Source: Oscillospiraceae bacterium (GTDB lineage: Bacteria > Bacillota > Clostridia > Oscillospirales > Ruminococcaceae). From it: a stretch of 19,711 nt of DNA. The translations under genes and the position numbers were made by a program. The stretch spans positions 1-19,711 of the forward strand of contig CAADWC010000047.1 in the NCBI GenBank assembly GCA_900752625.1, written 5' to 3'. The stretch's first letter is position 1. Each line of letters opens with the position of its first letter. The notes under the pieces are model-generated. The model was not told the origin of the DNA, searched no databases, and saw nothing but the letters and a program-made list of their open reading frames with translations. This document shows positions 1-8,900 of the stretch, piece by piece.

Positions 1-274
1 ATTGAGGGCAGCCGAAATTGAAGCCGATATCTTCTTTAAAGCAACTATGGTTGACGGTGTTTACGACAAAGATCCCCATAAGTATTCCGATGCGGTAAAG
101 TACGACACTCTCAGTTTTAACGATATATTGTCAAAGGATCTGGCGGTTATGGATTCGACTGCGGCCGCTATGTGCAAGGACAACAACATCCCTATCCTTG
201 TGTTTGATCTTGCCAGACCAGACAATATTTACGACGCCTGCATGGGTAAGAATATCGGTACAGTGGTTAAGTAA
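1..274 (+). CDS. pyrH: UMP kinase, C-terminal part (5' truncated by window edge)
   Basis: This is the last 90 or so residues of bacterial UMP kinase, which phosphorylates UMP to UDP in the cytoplasm for RNA and UDP-sugar synthesis. The frame is open to the left edge of the window, so the gene begins outside it; the TTG at position 2 is an internal Leu codon, not a start. The visible segment begins [20 protein letters not shown] and continues DKDPHKY, which is typical of the amino-acid kinase fold of PyrH. It ends near the usual C-terminus with a GKNIGTVVK tail. It is followed 58 bp later by frr, the standard pyrH-frr pair of Firmicutes. The first two-thirds, including the nucleotide-binding N-terminus, cannot be assessed. 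Confidence 0.95.
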   Translation, partial: LRAAEIEADIFFKATMVDGVYDKDPHKYSDAVKYDTLSFNDILSKDLAVMDSTAAAMCKDNNIPILVFDLARPDNIYDACMGKNIGTVVK

Positions 275-332
275 TATCAGCAGAAAACGCTTGAATTTAC
301 ATTTGCATAAACATTTGAAAGGAATGAATTTT

Positions 333-887
333 ATGAAGGAAATCAGAGAAAAAGCAAAGGCGAAAATGGAAAAATCAGTGAACGTGATGCTTTCGGATTT
401 TGCTGCGATAAGAGCCGGCAGAGCTAATCCTGCCGTTCTTGATAAAGTCAGAGTTGATTATTACGGAGCCCCTACTCCTGTCAATCAGATGGCTGCTATT
501 TCGGTTTCTGAGGCAAGAGTGCTGGTTATTCAGCCATGGGACAAGTCTACGCTGGGTCAGATTGAAAAGGCGATACAGGCTTCTGATATCGGAATCAATC
601 CCCAGAACGACGGCACTGTGCTCCGCTTGACCTTTCCTCAGCTTACCGAAGAGGACAGAAAAAAGATAGTTAAGGACGTTAAAAAAGCGGGAGAAGATAC
701 TAAAGTTGCCATCAGATCTATCAGACGCGACGCTATGGAAAAATATAAAACAATGAAAAAGAACAATGAAATCACCGAGGACGATCTCAAGGACTGCGAG
801 GAGCAGATTCAGAAGCTTACAGATAAATTTGTAAAGCAGATCGACGCTTATGTTTCCGAAAAGGAAGCTGAGGTGCTTTCAATTTAA
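333..887 (+). CDS. frr: Ribosome recycling factor
   Basis: RRF splits post-termination 70S ribosomes together with EF-G. The chosen start gives 184 residues, matching the usual length of about 185. The protein begins MKEIREKAKAKMEKSVNVM and carries the classic helix segment around DFAAIRAGRANPAVLDKVRV, followed by YYGAPTPVNQMAAISV and a C-terminal long-helix region rich in charged residues (KKIVKDVKKAGEDTKVAIRS). I chose ATG 333 because GAAAGGA (317-323) lies 9 nt upstream. An in-frame ATG at 324 abuts that Shine-Dalgarno and is less likely, and the open frame extending further upstream overlaps pyrH in another frame and is spurious. The gene lies between pyrH and uppS, as in most Firmicutes. 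Confidence 0.97.
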   Translation: MKEIREKAKAKMEKSVNVMLSDFAAIRAGRANPAVLDKVRVDYYGAPTPVNQMAAISVSEARVLVIQPWDKSTLGQIEKAIQASDIGINPQNDGTVLRLTFPQLTEEDRKKIVKDVKKAGEDTKVAIRSIRRDAMEKYKTMKKNNEITEDDLKDCEEQIQKLTDKFVKQIDAYVSEKEAEVLSI

Positions 888-901
888 TACGGGGCGGAAA
901 A

Positions 902-1633
902 ATGTCGGGAAATAAAAATGCAATTTTCTGGAATGGCATATCGGTTCCTGTTCATGTGGGAGTTATAATGGACGGGAACGGACGCTGGGCTAAAAAACGC
1001 GGAATGCCTAGAAAATACGGTCACCGCGAGGGAGCAAAGACTTTCAGGACCATAACTCGTCATGCAAAGGAGATCGGGATACAATATATCACTTTTTATG
1101 CATTTTCCACGGAAAACTGGCAGCGTCCCGCAGATGAAGTCAAGGCGATAATGGATCTGTTTGAAAAATATCTTGACGAGGTCAGGGATTTTATAGATGA
1201 GAATATAAGAGTGCGTTTTATCGGAGACAGATCAATGCTTAATCCGGGACTTCAGGAGAAAATGCGCAGAGTCGAAGAGGATTCTCAGGATTTTGATTCA
1301 ATGACGCTTATTCTTGCAATAAATTACGGTGGAAGGGACGAGATAACTCACGCTGTCCGGAAAATTGCAAAAAGCGTTCAAATCGGAGAATTAGTTCCTG
1401 ACGATATAACTCAGGAGCTTATTCAAAGCAGGCTGTATACCGAAGATATTCCCGATGCAGATCTGATAATCAGACCCAGTGGAGAGCAGCGGCTTTCAAA
1501 TTTTCTTATCTGGCAGTCGGCTTACGCGGAATATTATTTCACTGATATTCTGTGGCCTGATTTTTCAAAAAAAGATTTGGAGGACGCTGTTATTGCTTAC
1601 AATGAACGTAACCGCAGATTCGGCAGAATATAG
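902..1633 (+). CDS. uppS: Isoprenyl transferase (undecaprenyl diphosphate synthase)
   Basis: A cis-prenyltransferase of 243 residues that elongates farnesyl diphosphate with isopentenyl diphosphate to make undecaprenyl diphosphate, the lipid carrier for peptidoglycan. Visible motifs are HVGVIMDGNGRWAKKRG (catalytic Asp at residue 24), FYAFSTENWQRP, and the C-terminal RPSGEQRLSNF at 191-201 followed by WQSAYAEYYFTDILWPDF. The usual family version of the last motif has Thr after Arg (RTSGE or RTGGE); here it is Pro192. The active Arg191, Arg197 and Ser199 positions are kept, so the enzyme should work. GGGGCGGA (891-898) precedes the ATG. It sits 14 nt after frr and 46 nt before cdsA. Its product pathway links to dxr and ispG downstream, which supply the isoprenoid units. 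Confidence 0.96.
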   Translation: MSGNKNAIFWNGISVPVHVGVIMDGNGRWAKKRGMPRKYGHREGAKTFRTITRHAKEIGIQYITFYAFSTENWQRPADEVKAIMDLFEKYLDEVRDFIDENIRVRFIGDRSMLNPGLQEKMRRVEEDSQDFDSMTLILAINYGGRDEITHAVRKIAKSVQIGELVPDDITQELIQSRLYTEDIPDADLIIRPSGEQRLSNFLIWQSAYAEYYFTDILWPDFSKKDLEDAVIAYNERNRRFGRI

Positions 1634-1679
1634 ATTTTGCGGCGTTTGATTTTATTCTGAAAGGATGGGGTTATTAATT

Positions 1680-2507
1680 ATGTATACAAGAATTGTTTCG
1701 GCTGCGGTTGCGATTGCCGCGGCTATCGTTTTACTGATACTTCATAAGACATTTGTGTTCAATATTGCTATTGCATTTATATCTGTGGCTGCTATCTATG
1801 AACTTTTCAAGGCTACAAAATATGATCAGTATAAAATTCAGTCTTATTTGTGCTACGGATATGCTTTTCTTAATGCCTTTATGGGAGTTTTTCATCGGCA
1901 TGGTTGGCTTACTTTTATTAACGACAGATTTTATTTCGGTTTGTTTATTCTGGCAATGCTTGCTTTATATTTGAAATCATATGATAAATTTAAGTATACA
2001 GATCTCTTTTTAATGATCGGTATAACTATGCTTATAACTTATTCTATGGACACGCTTCTTTATATGTCTTCTTTCTCAAAAACCGGTGTGTTTATGCTCG
2101 TGCTTACGCTCTGCGGCGCATGGCTGGCTGATTCAGGCGCATACTTTGTCGGAACATTTTTCGGAAAAACTCCGCTCTGCCCGAATATCAGTCCCAAAAA
2201 GACTTTGGAGGGAGTTATAGGAGGAGTTCTGTGCAACGGCATTCTTCTTATTATAATCAGCTTGTTCTACGACTTTGTACTGAAAGGCGAATCGGTAAAT
2301 TACATTATGGTATTTCTGGCGGGAATCGGCTGCGCTCTTGTTGGACTTGTAGGTGATTTGTCGGCTTCTCTGATAAAGCGTCAGTGCAATATCAAAGATT
2401 TTGGAAATATAATGCCCGGTCACGGCGGTGTTATGGATCGCTTTGACAGCGTTCTGCTTGTGGCACCGTTTATGTATTATATGTTTACACAGGGCTGGAT
2501 AATTTAA
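1680..2507 (+). CDS. cdsA: Phosphatidate cytidylyltransferase (CDP-diglyceride synthase)
   Basis: An integral membrane enzyme that makes CDP-diacylglycerol from phosphatidate and CTP, the branch point for phospholipids. At 275 residues it is of normal size for the family and has several hydrophobic segments. The C-terminal signature is textbook, from about residue 230: SLIKRQCNIKDFGNIMPGHG continuing into GVMDRFD, which matches the S-x-x-K-R-x4-K-D-x5-P-G-H-G-G-x-x-D-R-x-D pattern. An in-frame ATG at 1665 lies inside the AAAGGATGGGG Shine-Dalgarno region (1660-1670), so ATG 1680 is the better start. It is followed by the only long non-coding gap of this cluster. Confidence 0.95.
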   Translation: MYTRIVSAAVAIAAAIVLLILHKTFVFNIAIAFISVAAIYELFKATKYDQYKIQSYLCYGYAFLNAFMGVFHRHGWLTFINDRFYFGLFILAMLALYLKSYDKFKYTDLFLMIGITMLITYSMDTLLYMSSFSKTGVFMLVLTLCGAWLADSGAYFVGTFFGKTPLCPNISPKKTLEGVIGGVLCNGILLIIISLFYDFVLKGESVNYIMVFLAGIGCALVGLVGDLSASLIKRQCNIKDFGNIMPGHGGVMDRFDSVLLVAPFMYYMFTQGWII

Positions 2508-2515
2508 TAACAGTA

Positions 2516-2600
2516 AACCGGAATTAATTGTAATAGGGGCGGGCAGATTTAAGCTTAAGGCTTGATCGGACTACCCCTATTGAGCGTTAAAAAGCCGGTT
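2516..2600 (+). ncRNA. Candidate structured leader RNA between cdsA and dxr
   Basis: Seen directly: an outer perfect 6-bp inverted repeat, AACCGG (2516-2521) with CCGGTT (2595-2600), encloses a perfect 8-bp repeat, AATAGGGG (2532-2539) with CCCCTATT (2574-2581). Inside that, GAT (2546-2548) plus TAAGC (2550-2554) can pair with GCTTG (2560-2564) plus ATC (2565-2567), leaving one bulged T and a 5-nt loop. The internal loop between the two inner helices is G-rich on its 5' side. No T-tract follows, so it does not look like an intrinsic terminator. I do not recognise it as a named riboswitch. It could be a cis-regulatory RNA for dxr, an RNase processing site, or chance pairing; the nested order of the repeats favours a real structure. 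Confidence 0.45.
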
Positions 2601-2645
2601 CAGAGTTTGATTCGGATTACAATAAACATAGCAGAAACTTTGTTG

Positions 2646-2680
2646 AGAGGAGAAAGCCCGCATGGGCGGCAGTTATTATG
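2646..2680 (+). promoter_or_regulatory. dxr translation initiation region with hairpin between SD and ATG
   Basis: The only strong Shine-Dalgarno upstream of dxr is AGAGGAGA (2646-2653), which lies 24 nt before the ATG at 2678, too far for normal initiation. Between them GCCC (2656-2659) and GGGC (2664-2667) form a perfect 4-bp GC stem with a GCAT loop. If folded, it would bring the SD to a functional distance. The ATG inside the hairpin loop (2662) is out of frame with dxr. A weaker purine stretch, GGGCGG (2664-2669), could alternatively act as the SD when the hairpin is open. Confidence 0.4.
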
Positions 2681-3832
2681 AAAACAATAACCGTATTAGG
2701 TTCTACCGGTTCCATTGGGACCCAGGCATTAGAGGTTGCCCGCAAGCATAATATTAAAGTGAAAGCGCTGGCTTCATATTCAAATACCGATCTGCTGGCT
2801 CAGCAGGCGATTGAGTTCGGTGCGGAATATGTATGTATTTATCGTGATGATAAAGTCAATAATTTAAAAGAACGGCTTTCAGGAAACAAGGTTGAGATAC
2901 TTAGCGGAATGAACGGTCTGAAAGCTATAGCTTCCCTTGACGGTGTTGACATTATGCTCAATTCTGTTGTAGGAATGGTAGGACTGGAGCCGACCCTTAC
3001 CGCAATAGAGCATAAGACCGATATAGCTCTTGCAAACAAGGAAACCCTTTTTACTGGCGGTGAGCTGGTTATAAAAGCCGCGGAAAGAAACGGCGTCAGA
3101 ATATTTCCGGTCGACAGCGAACACTCAGCCGTTTTTCAGTGTATGCAGGGAAATAAAAGGGAACAGGTAAGAAAGATAATCCTTACCGCTTCCGGCGGAC
3201 CTTTTTACGGCAGAAAGAAAAGCGAGCTTGAAAACGTTACTGTTGCCGACGCACTTAATCATCCTAATTGGTCTATGGGAAACAAAATAACGATTGATTC
3301 CGCTACTTTAATGAACAAAGGTCTTGAATTTATAGAGGCAATGCATCTGTTCGGACTGAAACCGGAGCAAATCGAGATAGTCGTTCACAGAGAAAGCGTT
3401 TTACATTCCGCAGTAGAATATAACGATTGCTCCGTAATAGCTCAGATGGGTGTTCCGGATATGAAAATACCGATACAATATGCTTTGCTGTATCCTGAAC
3501 GCATAGAATGTCCGGTCAGACCTCTTTCTCTGACTGATTACGGAACGCTTACTTTTGCAAAACCGGATTATGAAACTTTCGATTGTCTCAGAGCATGTAT
3601 AAAGGCCGTTACCGTCGGAGGAACTATGCCGGCAATTGTAAACGGAGCAAACGAAGCTGCGGTTGAAAGCTTTCTAAGCGGTAAGATAGGTTTTCTTGAT
3701 ATCGGAAAGCTGGTCTGCGGAGCGCTTGAGGATCTGGAACGAAAAGAAGTAACTGAGCTTGACGATGTGCTTTGCGCTGATACGGCGGCAAGAAAATATG
3801 TGTATGAAAAAATAAGAAAGATCAAGAAATAA
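2678..3832 (+). CDS. dxr: 1-deoxy-D-xylulose 5-phosphate reductoisomerase
   Basis: Second enzyme of the MEP isoprenoid pathway: an NADPH- and divalent-metal-dependent conversion of DXP to 2-C-methyl-D-erythritol 4-phosphate in the cytoplasm. The 384 residues carry the dinucleotide loop GSTGSIG (8-14), NKETL (120-124) and the metal site DSEHSA with Asp146 and Glu148. They also carry TASGGPF, NHPNWSMGNKITIDSATLMN with His195, and Glu217/Glu220 of NKGLEFIE, which correspond to the third metal ligand and a catalytic residue in the E. coli enzyme. Residues 237 onward (HRESVLHS) and VPDMKIPIQYAL are also typical. The start matches the family N-terminus exactly (MKTITVLGSTGSIG). Its 170-bp leader is unusual and holds the structures listed separately. 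rseP follows after 24 bp. Confidence 0.97.
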   Translation: MKTITVLGSTGSIGTQALEVARKHNIKVKALASYSNTDLLAQQAIEFGAEYVCIYRDDKVNNLKERLSGNKVEILSGMNGLKAIASLDGVDIMLNSVVGMVGLEPTLTAIEHKTDIALANKETLFTGGELVIKAAERNGVRIFPVDSEHSAVFQCMQGNKREQVRKIILTASGGPFYGRKKSELENVTVADALNHPNWSMGNKITIDSATLMNKGLEFIEAMHLFGLKPEQIEIVVHRESVLHSAVEYNDCSVIAQMGVPDMKIPIQYALLYPERIECPVRPLSLTDYGTLTFAKPDYETFDCLRACIKAVTVGGTMPAIVNGANEAAVESFLSGKIGFLDIGKLVCGALEDLERKEVTELDDVLCADTAARKYVYEKIRKIKK

Positions 3833-3856
3833 ATATTTAATGAAAGGCGACATCTG

Positions 3857-4897
3857 ATGAAAATTCTTTTTGCACTGATCATTTTCGAGGTTATAATTCT
3901 TATTCACGAATTCGGACACTTTATCGTCGCAAAGAAATGCGGCGTGAAGGTAAACGAATTTGCAATCGGAATGGGACCTGCAATTTTGAAAAAACAAAAG
4001 GGTGAAACGCTTTATGCGTTAAGGCTTTTCCCGATAGGCGGATACTGTTCAATGGAAGGCGAGGACACTGAAAGCGGCGACAGCCGGGCGTTCTGCAAAA
4101 AGTCGGTTCCAAAGCGAATGGCTATAGTAGTTGCCGGCATCGTGATGAATCTTATTCTGGGTTTTATTTTGCTTATAATCTATACGTCGCTGTCGGCGCC
4201 TATCACCTCTACTACGGTGTCCAAATTTGAAAGCGACAGCTCCAGATCTCATGTCACCGGACTTGAAGAGGGCGATAAGATCATAAAGGTCAACGGAATG
4301 AGAATTTATACCGCTATGGATATAAGCTATCAGTTTCAGAACGATAAAGACGGCGTTTTTGATATGACGGTCGTAAGAAACGGCGAAAAGCTGGAACTGA
4401 ACGACGTTGCTTTTGATATAGAGAACAACAGTCTTCATATCGACTTCTTTGTAAAGCCGATAGAAGCGTCTCCCCTTACTGTGATTTCACAGTCGTTTAA
4501 GCAAGGTGTGACCTATTCAAGGCTTATATATATATCGCTTGCCGATTTGGTTACAGGAAAATACTCTATTCGGGATCTTTCGGGACCCGTGGGAATAGTG
4601 GATGTTATCGGAGATGTTATCGATAGTGAGACGGACGCGGAAACAGGTATAGACTGGCGCGCCTTATCGGAACAGATGCTATCGCTTGGCGCATTTATCA
4701 CGATAAATATAGGATTGTTTAATTTACTGCCGCTGCCCGCTCTTGACGGAGGAAGATTAGTTTTCTTTATAATGAAAGCCATAAGAAAGAAGCCTGTACC
4801 TCCGGAAAAGGAAGGAATGGTACATTTCATAGGTCTTACAGCACTTATGCTGCTGATGATAGTTGTAACAGTAAGTGATGTTATAAAAATATTTTAG
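3857..4897 (+). CDS. rseP: Site-2 zinc metalloprotease RseP/RasP family
   Basis: A membrane-embedded protease that cleaves transmembrane segments of anti-sigma factors and leftover signal peptides. It has 346 residues. The zinc motif HEFGH is at residues 17-21 in the first membrane segment. A second hydrophobic segment spans about 88-110, and a single PDZ-like region begins near 133 (VTGLEEGDKIIKVNGMRI). The C-terminal NLLPLPALDGG motif at 289-299 supplies the third zinc ligand, Asp297, and a last membrane helix lies at about 325-346. The Shine-Dalgarno GAAAGG lies about 9 nt before the ATG. It sits between dxr and ispG, its usual clostridial position. Its specific substrate cannot be told from sequence. 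Confidence 0.95.
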   Translation: MKILFALIIFEVIILIHEFGHFIVAKKCGVKVNEFAIGMGPAILKKQKGETLYALRLFPIGGYCSMEGEDTESGDSRAFCKKSVPKRMAIVVAGIVMNLILGFILLIIYTSLSAPITSTTVSKFESDSSRSHVTGLEEGDKIIKVNGMRIYTAMDISYQFQNDKDGVFDMTVVRNGEKLELNDVAFDIENNSLHIDFFVKPIEASPLTVISQSFKQGVTYSRLIYISLADLVTGKYSIRDLSGPVGIVDVIGDVIDSETDAETGIDWRALSEQMLSLGAFITINIGLFNLLPLPALDGGRLVFFIMKAIRKKPVPPEKEGMVHFIGLTALMLLMIVVTVSDVIKIF

Positions 4898-4911
4898 CGA
4901 GGTAATATAAA

Positions 4912-5952
4912 ATGAACAGACAGGTAAAACCTGTTAAGGTCGGCAGTCTTACTCTTGACGGAAAGAAAATTTATATACAGTCTATGCTTAATGTTCCGGC
5001 TTCAGATGTTGAGCGTTCGGTAGATCAGGCAGTAAGACTTGAAAAAGCCGGCTGTGAAATAATAAGAGCCGCAGTGCCCGACAAGGAAGCTGTAAGACTT
5101 GTTCCTGCAATAAAAGAAAAGGTAAATATTCCTCTGGTCGCCGATATTCATTTTGATTATCGTCTTGCAATTGCCGCCGCTGAGGCAGGGGTTGATAAAA
5201 TAAGGATCAATCCCGGAAATATCGGTTCTATGGATAGGGTAAAGGCTGTAGTAAAAGCTTGTCAGAGTAGGAACATTCCTATAAGAATAGGCGTAAATGC
5301 AGGTTCTCTTGAGAAGGATCTGCTTGAAAAATACGGCTCCCCCAAACCGGAAGCTCTGGTCGAAAGTGCACTTCGTCATATCAGAATACTTGAACAGTGC
5401 GATTTTGAGGATATCGTCGTTTCAATTAAATCCTCAAATGTTGTCAATATGATACAGGCATACAGAATTCTTGCGGAGGAATGCAGTTATCCGCTTCACC
5501 TGGGCGTTACCGAAGCAGGTACCGAAAGGATGGGAATTATTAAATCGTCCATAGGGATAGGTTCTCTGCTGGCTGACGGTATCGGTGAAACGATAAGGGT
5601 TTCTTTGACTGACGACACTGTAAAGGAAATATATGCGGCTAAGGATATCTTAAAAGCAGTGGGAAAAGGCCGCGGAGTTAAAATCGTGTCCTGTCCCACC
5701 TGCGGAAGAACCAGGATAGACCTTATAACTCTTGCAGGTAAGGTAGAGGAAGCCGTAAAGGATATTGACAAAGACATAACGGTTGCCGTAATGGGATGTG
5801 TGGTAAACGGAATCGGTGAAGCCGGCGAGGCCGATATAGGAATAGCCGGAGGCGACGGCTGCGCTGTTTTGTTCAGAAACGGACAAAAGCTGAGAAAGGT
5901 AAATGAAAGCGACGCGCTGGAGGCATTGCTTTCGGAAATTGAAAAGCTGTAA
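4912..5952 (+). CDS. ispG: 4-hydroxy-3-methylbut-2-en-1-yl diphosphate synthase (flavodoxin/ferredoxin)
   Basis: The penultimate MEP-pathway enzyme, a [4Fe-4S] protein converting MEcPP to HMBPP. It has 346 residues. The TIM-barrel part includes [26 protein letters not shown] and [11 protein letters not shown]. The cluster ligands are Cys261 and Cys264 in SCPTCGRTR and Cys296 in VMGCVVNG, with Glu303 in GIGEAGEAD completing the site. The spacing of these four residues is identical to the E. coli enzyme. GAGG (4899-4902) precedes the start. It lies 14 nt after rseP, and polC begins 10 nt after its stop, so the three are almost certainly co-transcribed. In Bacillus this slot holds proS. Confidence 0.97.
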   Translation: MNRQVKPVKVGSLTLDGKKIYIQSMLNVPASDVERSVDQAVRLEKAGCEIIRAAVPDKEAVRLVPAIKEKVNIPLVADIHFDYRLAIAAAEAGVDKIRINPGNIGSMDRVKAVVKACQSRNIPIRIGVNAGSLEKDLLEKYGSPKPEALVESALRHIRILEQCDFEDIVVSIKSSNVVNMIQAYRILAEECSYPLHLGVTEAGTERMGIIKSSIGIGSLLADGIGETIRVSLTDDTVKEIYAAKDILKAVGKGRGVKIVSCPTCGRTRIDLITLAGKVEEAVKDIDKDITVAVMGCVVNGIGEAGEADIGIAGGDGCAVLFRNGQKLRKVNESDALEALLSEIEKL

Positions 5953-5962
5953 GGAAGTTAAA

Positions 5963-8900
5963 ATGAATAGTTATACGTTACATACTTTATTTGAAAAATA
6001 CAGCGGAATTATTCCCAAATCAATGGAGAACGGAAGAGTTCTGAAGCTTACTTTCTACGAGCAGCAGAATAAAATGTCTGTTGCCGTAAAGTTCGACGAG
6101 CTTCAGGGCTTTGATTTGCTGTCCGAATGTGAAAACAAGCTGGCTCAGGCAATCGGAATAGACAGATTTGAAATTCTGTGCAAGTACACTCCTGATATGC
6201 TAGGCTCTGATTATTTCGGAGAGCTTGTTAAGTTTATGAAAAGCAGATTTCCGGTTGTAAACGGCTTTTTTGACGGCGCTACCGCAGTATATGACAGCGG
6301 AAGCTTTACTGTTAACCTGCTGCATGGCGGAGAATCAGTGTTGAAAAAGGCGGGGATTGAATCGCAGTTCAGCGCATTGGTATATGAAATGTTTTCAGTA
6401 AGCGCAGGAATAGCTTTTACGGGAGTTACCGAAAACGACGAAGAAGCGTTTTACAAAGCTCAGGAGGAATTTTTGCAGAGTATTCCTGTGAATATACCAT
6501 ATTCTCAGTCGCCGGAGCAGGGCGGTCCAAGCGGTTCTCATTCGGGTGTATCTGATAAAAAAATCGACTTCCGCACCTGCAGCGTTGATTTTACCAGGCT
6601 TCATCTTATTGCCGAGGATGCCGTAGTGCTTAAAGGCGCGCCGATAAGCTCCGACTCAAAGGTTACGGATATGAAAAACATACCGCTTGAGGGTATGGAT
6701 GAACCGATAACGGTCTGGGGAGAGGTCTTTCAGGTCGACACAAGAGAGACCCGTAACGGAATGCTTATTGCTATTATATATTTTACTGATTTTACTTCGT
6801 CTTTCTCTATAAAAATGCTCGGAGGAATAAAACGTGGACGTTCTTCGAAAATGCTTTCAAAGGAAGAACTTGAGGCTATACTTGAAAAGCTGAAAAAAGG
6901 CTCCTGTATAATTTGCTCCGGTAAAGTTGAGGTGGACGATTATGACCATAAAACCAATCTCACTCCGGACAGCATAATGCTTGTAAAGCGTGAAAAGCTG
7001 ACTGACAGCGCAGAAAAAAAACGCGTAGAGCTTCACTGTCATACCAATATGTCAAGCATGGATGCTCTTACCTCTGCGGACAAGCTTGTCAACCGCGCTT
7101 TTGAATGGGGGCATCAGGCTATAGCCATAACCGACCACGGTGTTGTTCAGGGATATCCGGACGCCATGAATGCCGTAGCCAAAATAAGAAAGGGCGGCGG
7201 AAATTTCAAGGCTATTTACGGCATAGAGGCATACGAGGTAAACAACGACGTCAACGTTTTCAAGGGCTGGGATAAGCGCAGGCTTACCGACGAGATAATT
7301 GTCTTCGATCTTGAAACAACAGGCACCTCTGCAACTAACGACAGAATCATAGAAATAGGTGCGGTAAAGCTCAGAAATCTTGAGATTTCAGAACGCTTTG
7401 ATATGCTTGTAAATCCCGGAAGAGAGCTTACGGATTTTATTTCAAATCTTACTCACATAACCGACGATATGCTGAAAGACGCTGCCGACGAAAAAACTGT
7501 TATGGAGGCCTTTGTGAAATTCTGCGGTGAAAGGCCTGTCTTTGTTGCGCATAATGCCGATTTTGATACGTCGTTTATCAGGGAAGCTTTCAGACGGCAG
7601 GGAATAAAGTATGAGTTTTCGTCAATAGATACTGTGCCTATGAGCCGGATTATGCTTCCGGAGCTTGAAAAGCACAAGCTCAACTATGTTGCCGAGCATT
7701 TCGGGTTGGGTGATTTCAATCATCATAGAGGATGTGATGATGCGGAAGTCCTGGCAGAGATATTTATAAGGCTGTGCAGGCAGATCACAGAGCAATATCC
7801 CGGTATGTTCGTTACTGTGGATATGCTTAACAGCCTGCTTGCCGACACCGGAAATGTTAAGGACAAGCCGTCGTATCATCAGATCATTCTAGTCCGCAAC
7901 AATATAGGATTAAAAAATCTCTATAAACTTATTTCAATGTCCAATCTCGATTTTTATAAAAAGCGTCCGCGTATACCTAAGTCAGAGCTTGTAAAGCACC
8001 GCGAGGGTCTTATTGTCGGAAGCGCCTGCGAGGCAGGAGAGCTGATACAGGCTTATCTTGAAGGGAAGCCAAAAGAATATATAAAGCAGATAGCAAGCTT
8101 CTACGATTATCTGGAGATACAGCCTCAGGGCAATAATATGTTCATGCTTACATCAGAACGTCCTCCGTATACAGACATAACTACCGAAGAACAGGTCAAG
8201 GACATTAACCGGTTCGTGGTGGAACTGGGCGATGAAATGGGGATTCCGGTCTGTGCTACAGGCGACGTTCATTTTATGAATAAGGGCGATTATCAGTTCA
8301 GAGCAATTCTTCAGGCTTCAAAGGGCTATACCGATGCCGACAGACAGCCTCCTCTTTATTTGAAAACAACTCAGCAGATGCTGGACGAGCTTTCTTATCT
8401 CGGAAAGGAGAAGGCTTTTGAAGTAGTCGTTACGAATACAAATTATTTTGCCGATATGATAGATAAGGACCTGAAAGCTTTTCCGTATGGCACATATACG
8501 CCGTTTATCGAAGGCGCCGTGCGTGAACTTCAGGTCATATGCTGGAAAAAGGCCTGTTCGATATATGGCGACTGCGACCCGGATGACGTAAAAATACCTG
8601 ACGGTGACGAGGGCATAAACGAGCCGTTTAAGGAGCATATACCTGAAATAGTCTACAAAAGGCTTGACAGAGAGCTATCGTCTATTATAAAGCACGGATT
8701 TGCTGTGCTCTACATGATCTCCCAGAAGCTGGTGGCAAATTCAGTGGAGCATGGTTATCAGGTTGGTTCCAGAGGTTCAGTAGGCTCGTCGTTTGTAGCG
8801 TCAATGTCCGGAATTTCCGAGGTTAATCCTCTTATGCCTCATTATGTGTGCCGAAAGTGCAGGCACAGCGAGTTTATTACCGACGGTTCGGTAGGATCGG

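Noticed and set aside
198..332. 5' extension of the frr open frame into pyrH
   Set aside because: The extra residues overlap pyrH in another frame and are not RRF-like; the SD-supported ATG at 333 gives the family length.
2532..2581. The AATAGGGG/CCCCTATT hairpin as a Rho-independent terminator
   Set aside because: No run of T follows the stem, and dxr continues on the same strand; it is better treated as a leader structure.
5903..5962. 5' extension of the polC open frame into ispG
   Set aside because: It overlaps the coding end of ispG; ATG 5963 has a Shine-Dalgarno directly upstream.
7014..7021. A run of eight A residues in polC as a programmed frameshift site
   Set aside because: The polC frame continues intact through all downstream domains, and I see no stimulatory structure or shadow product of interest.
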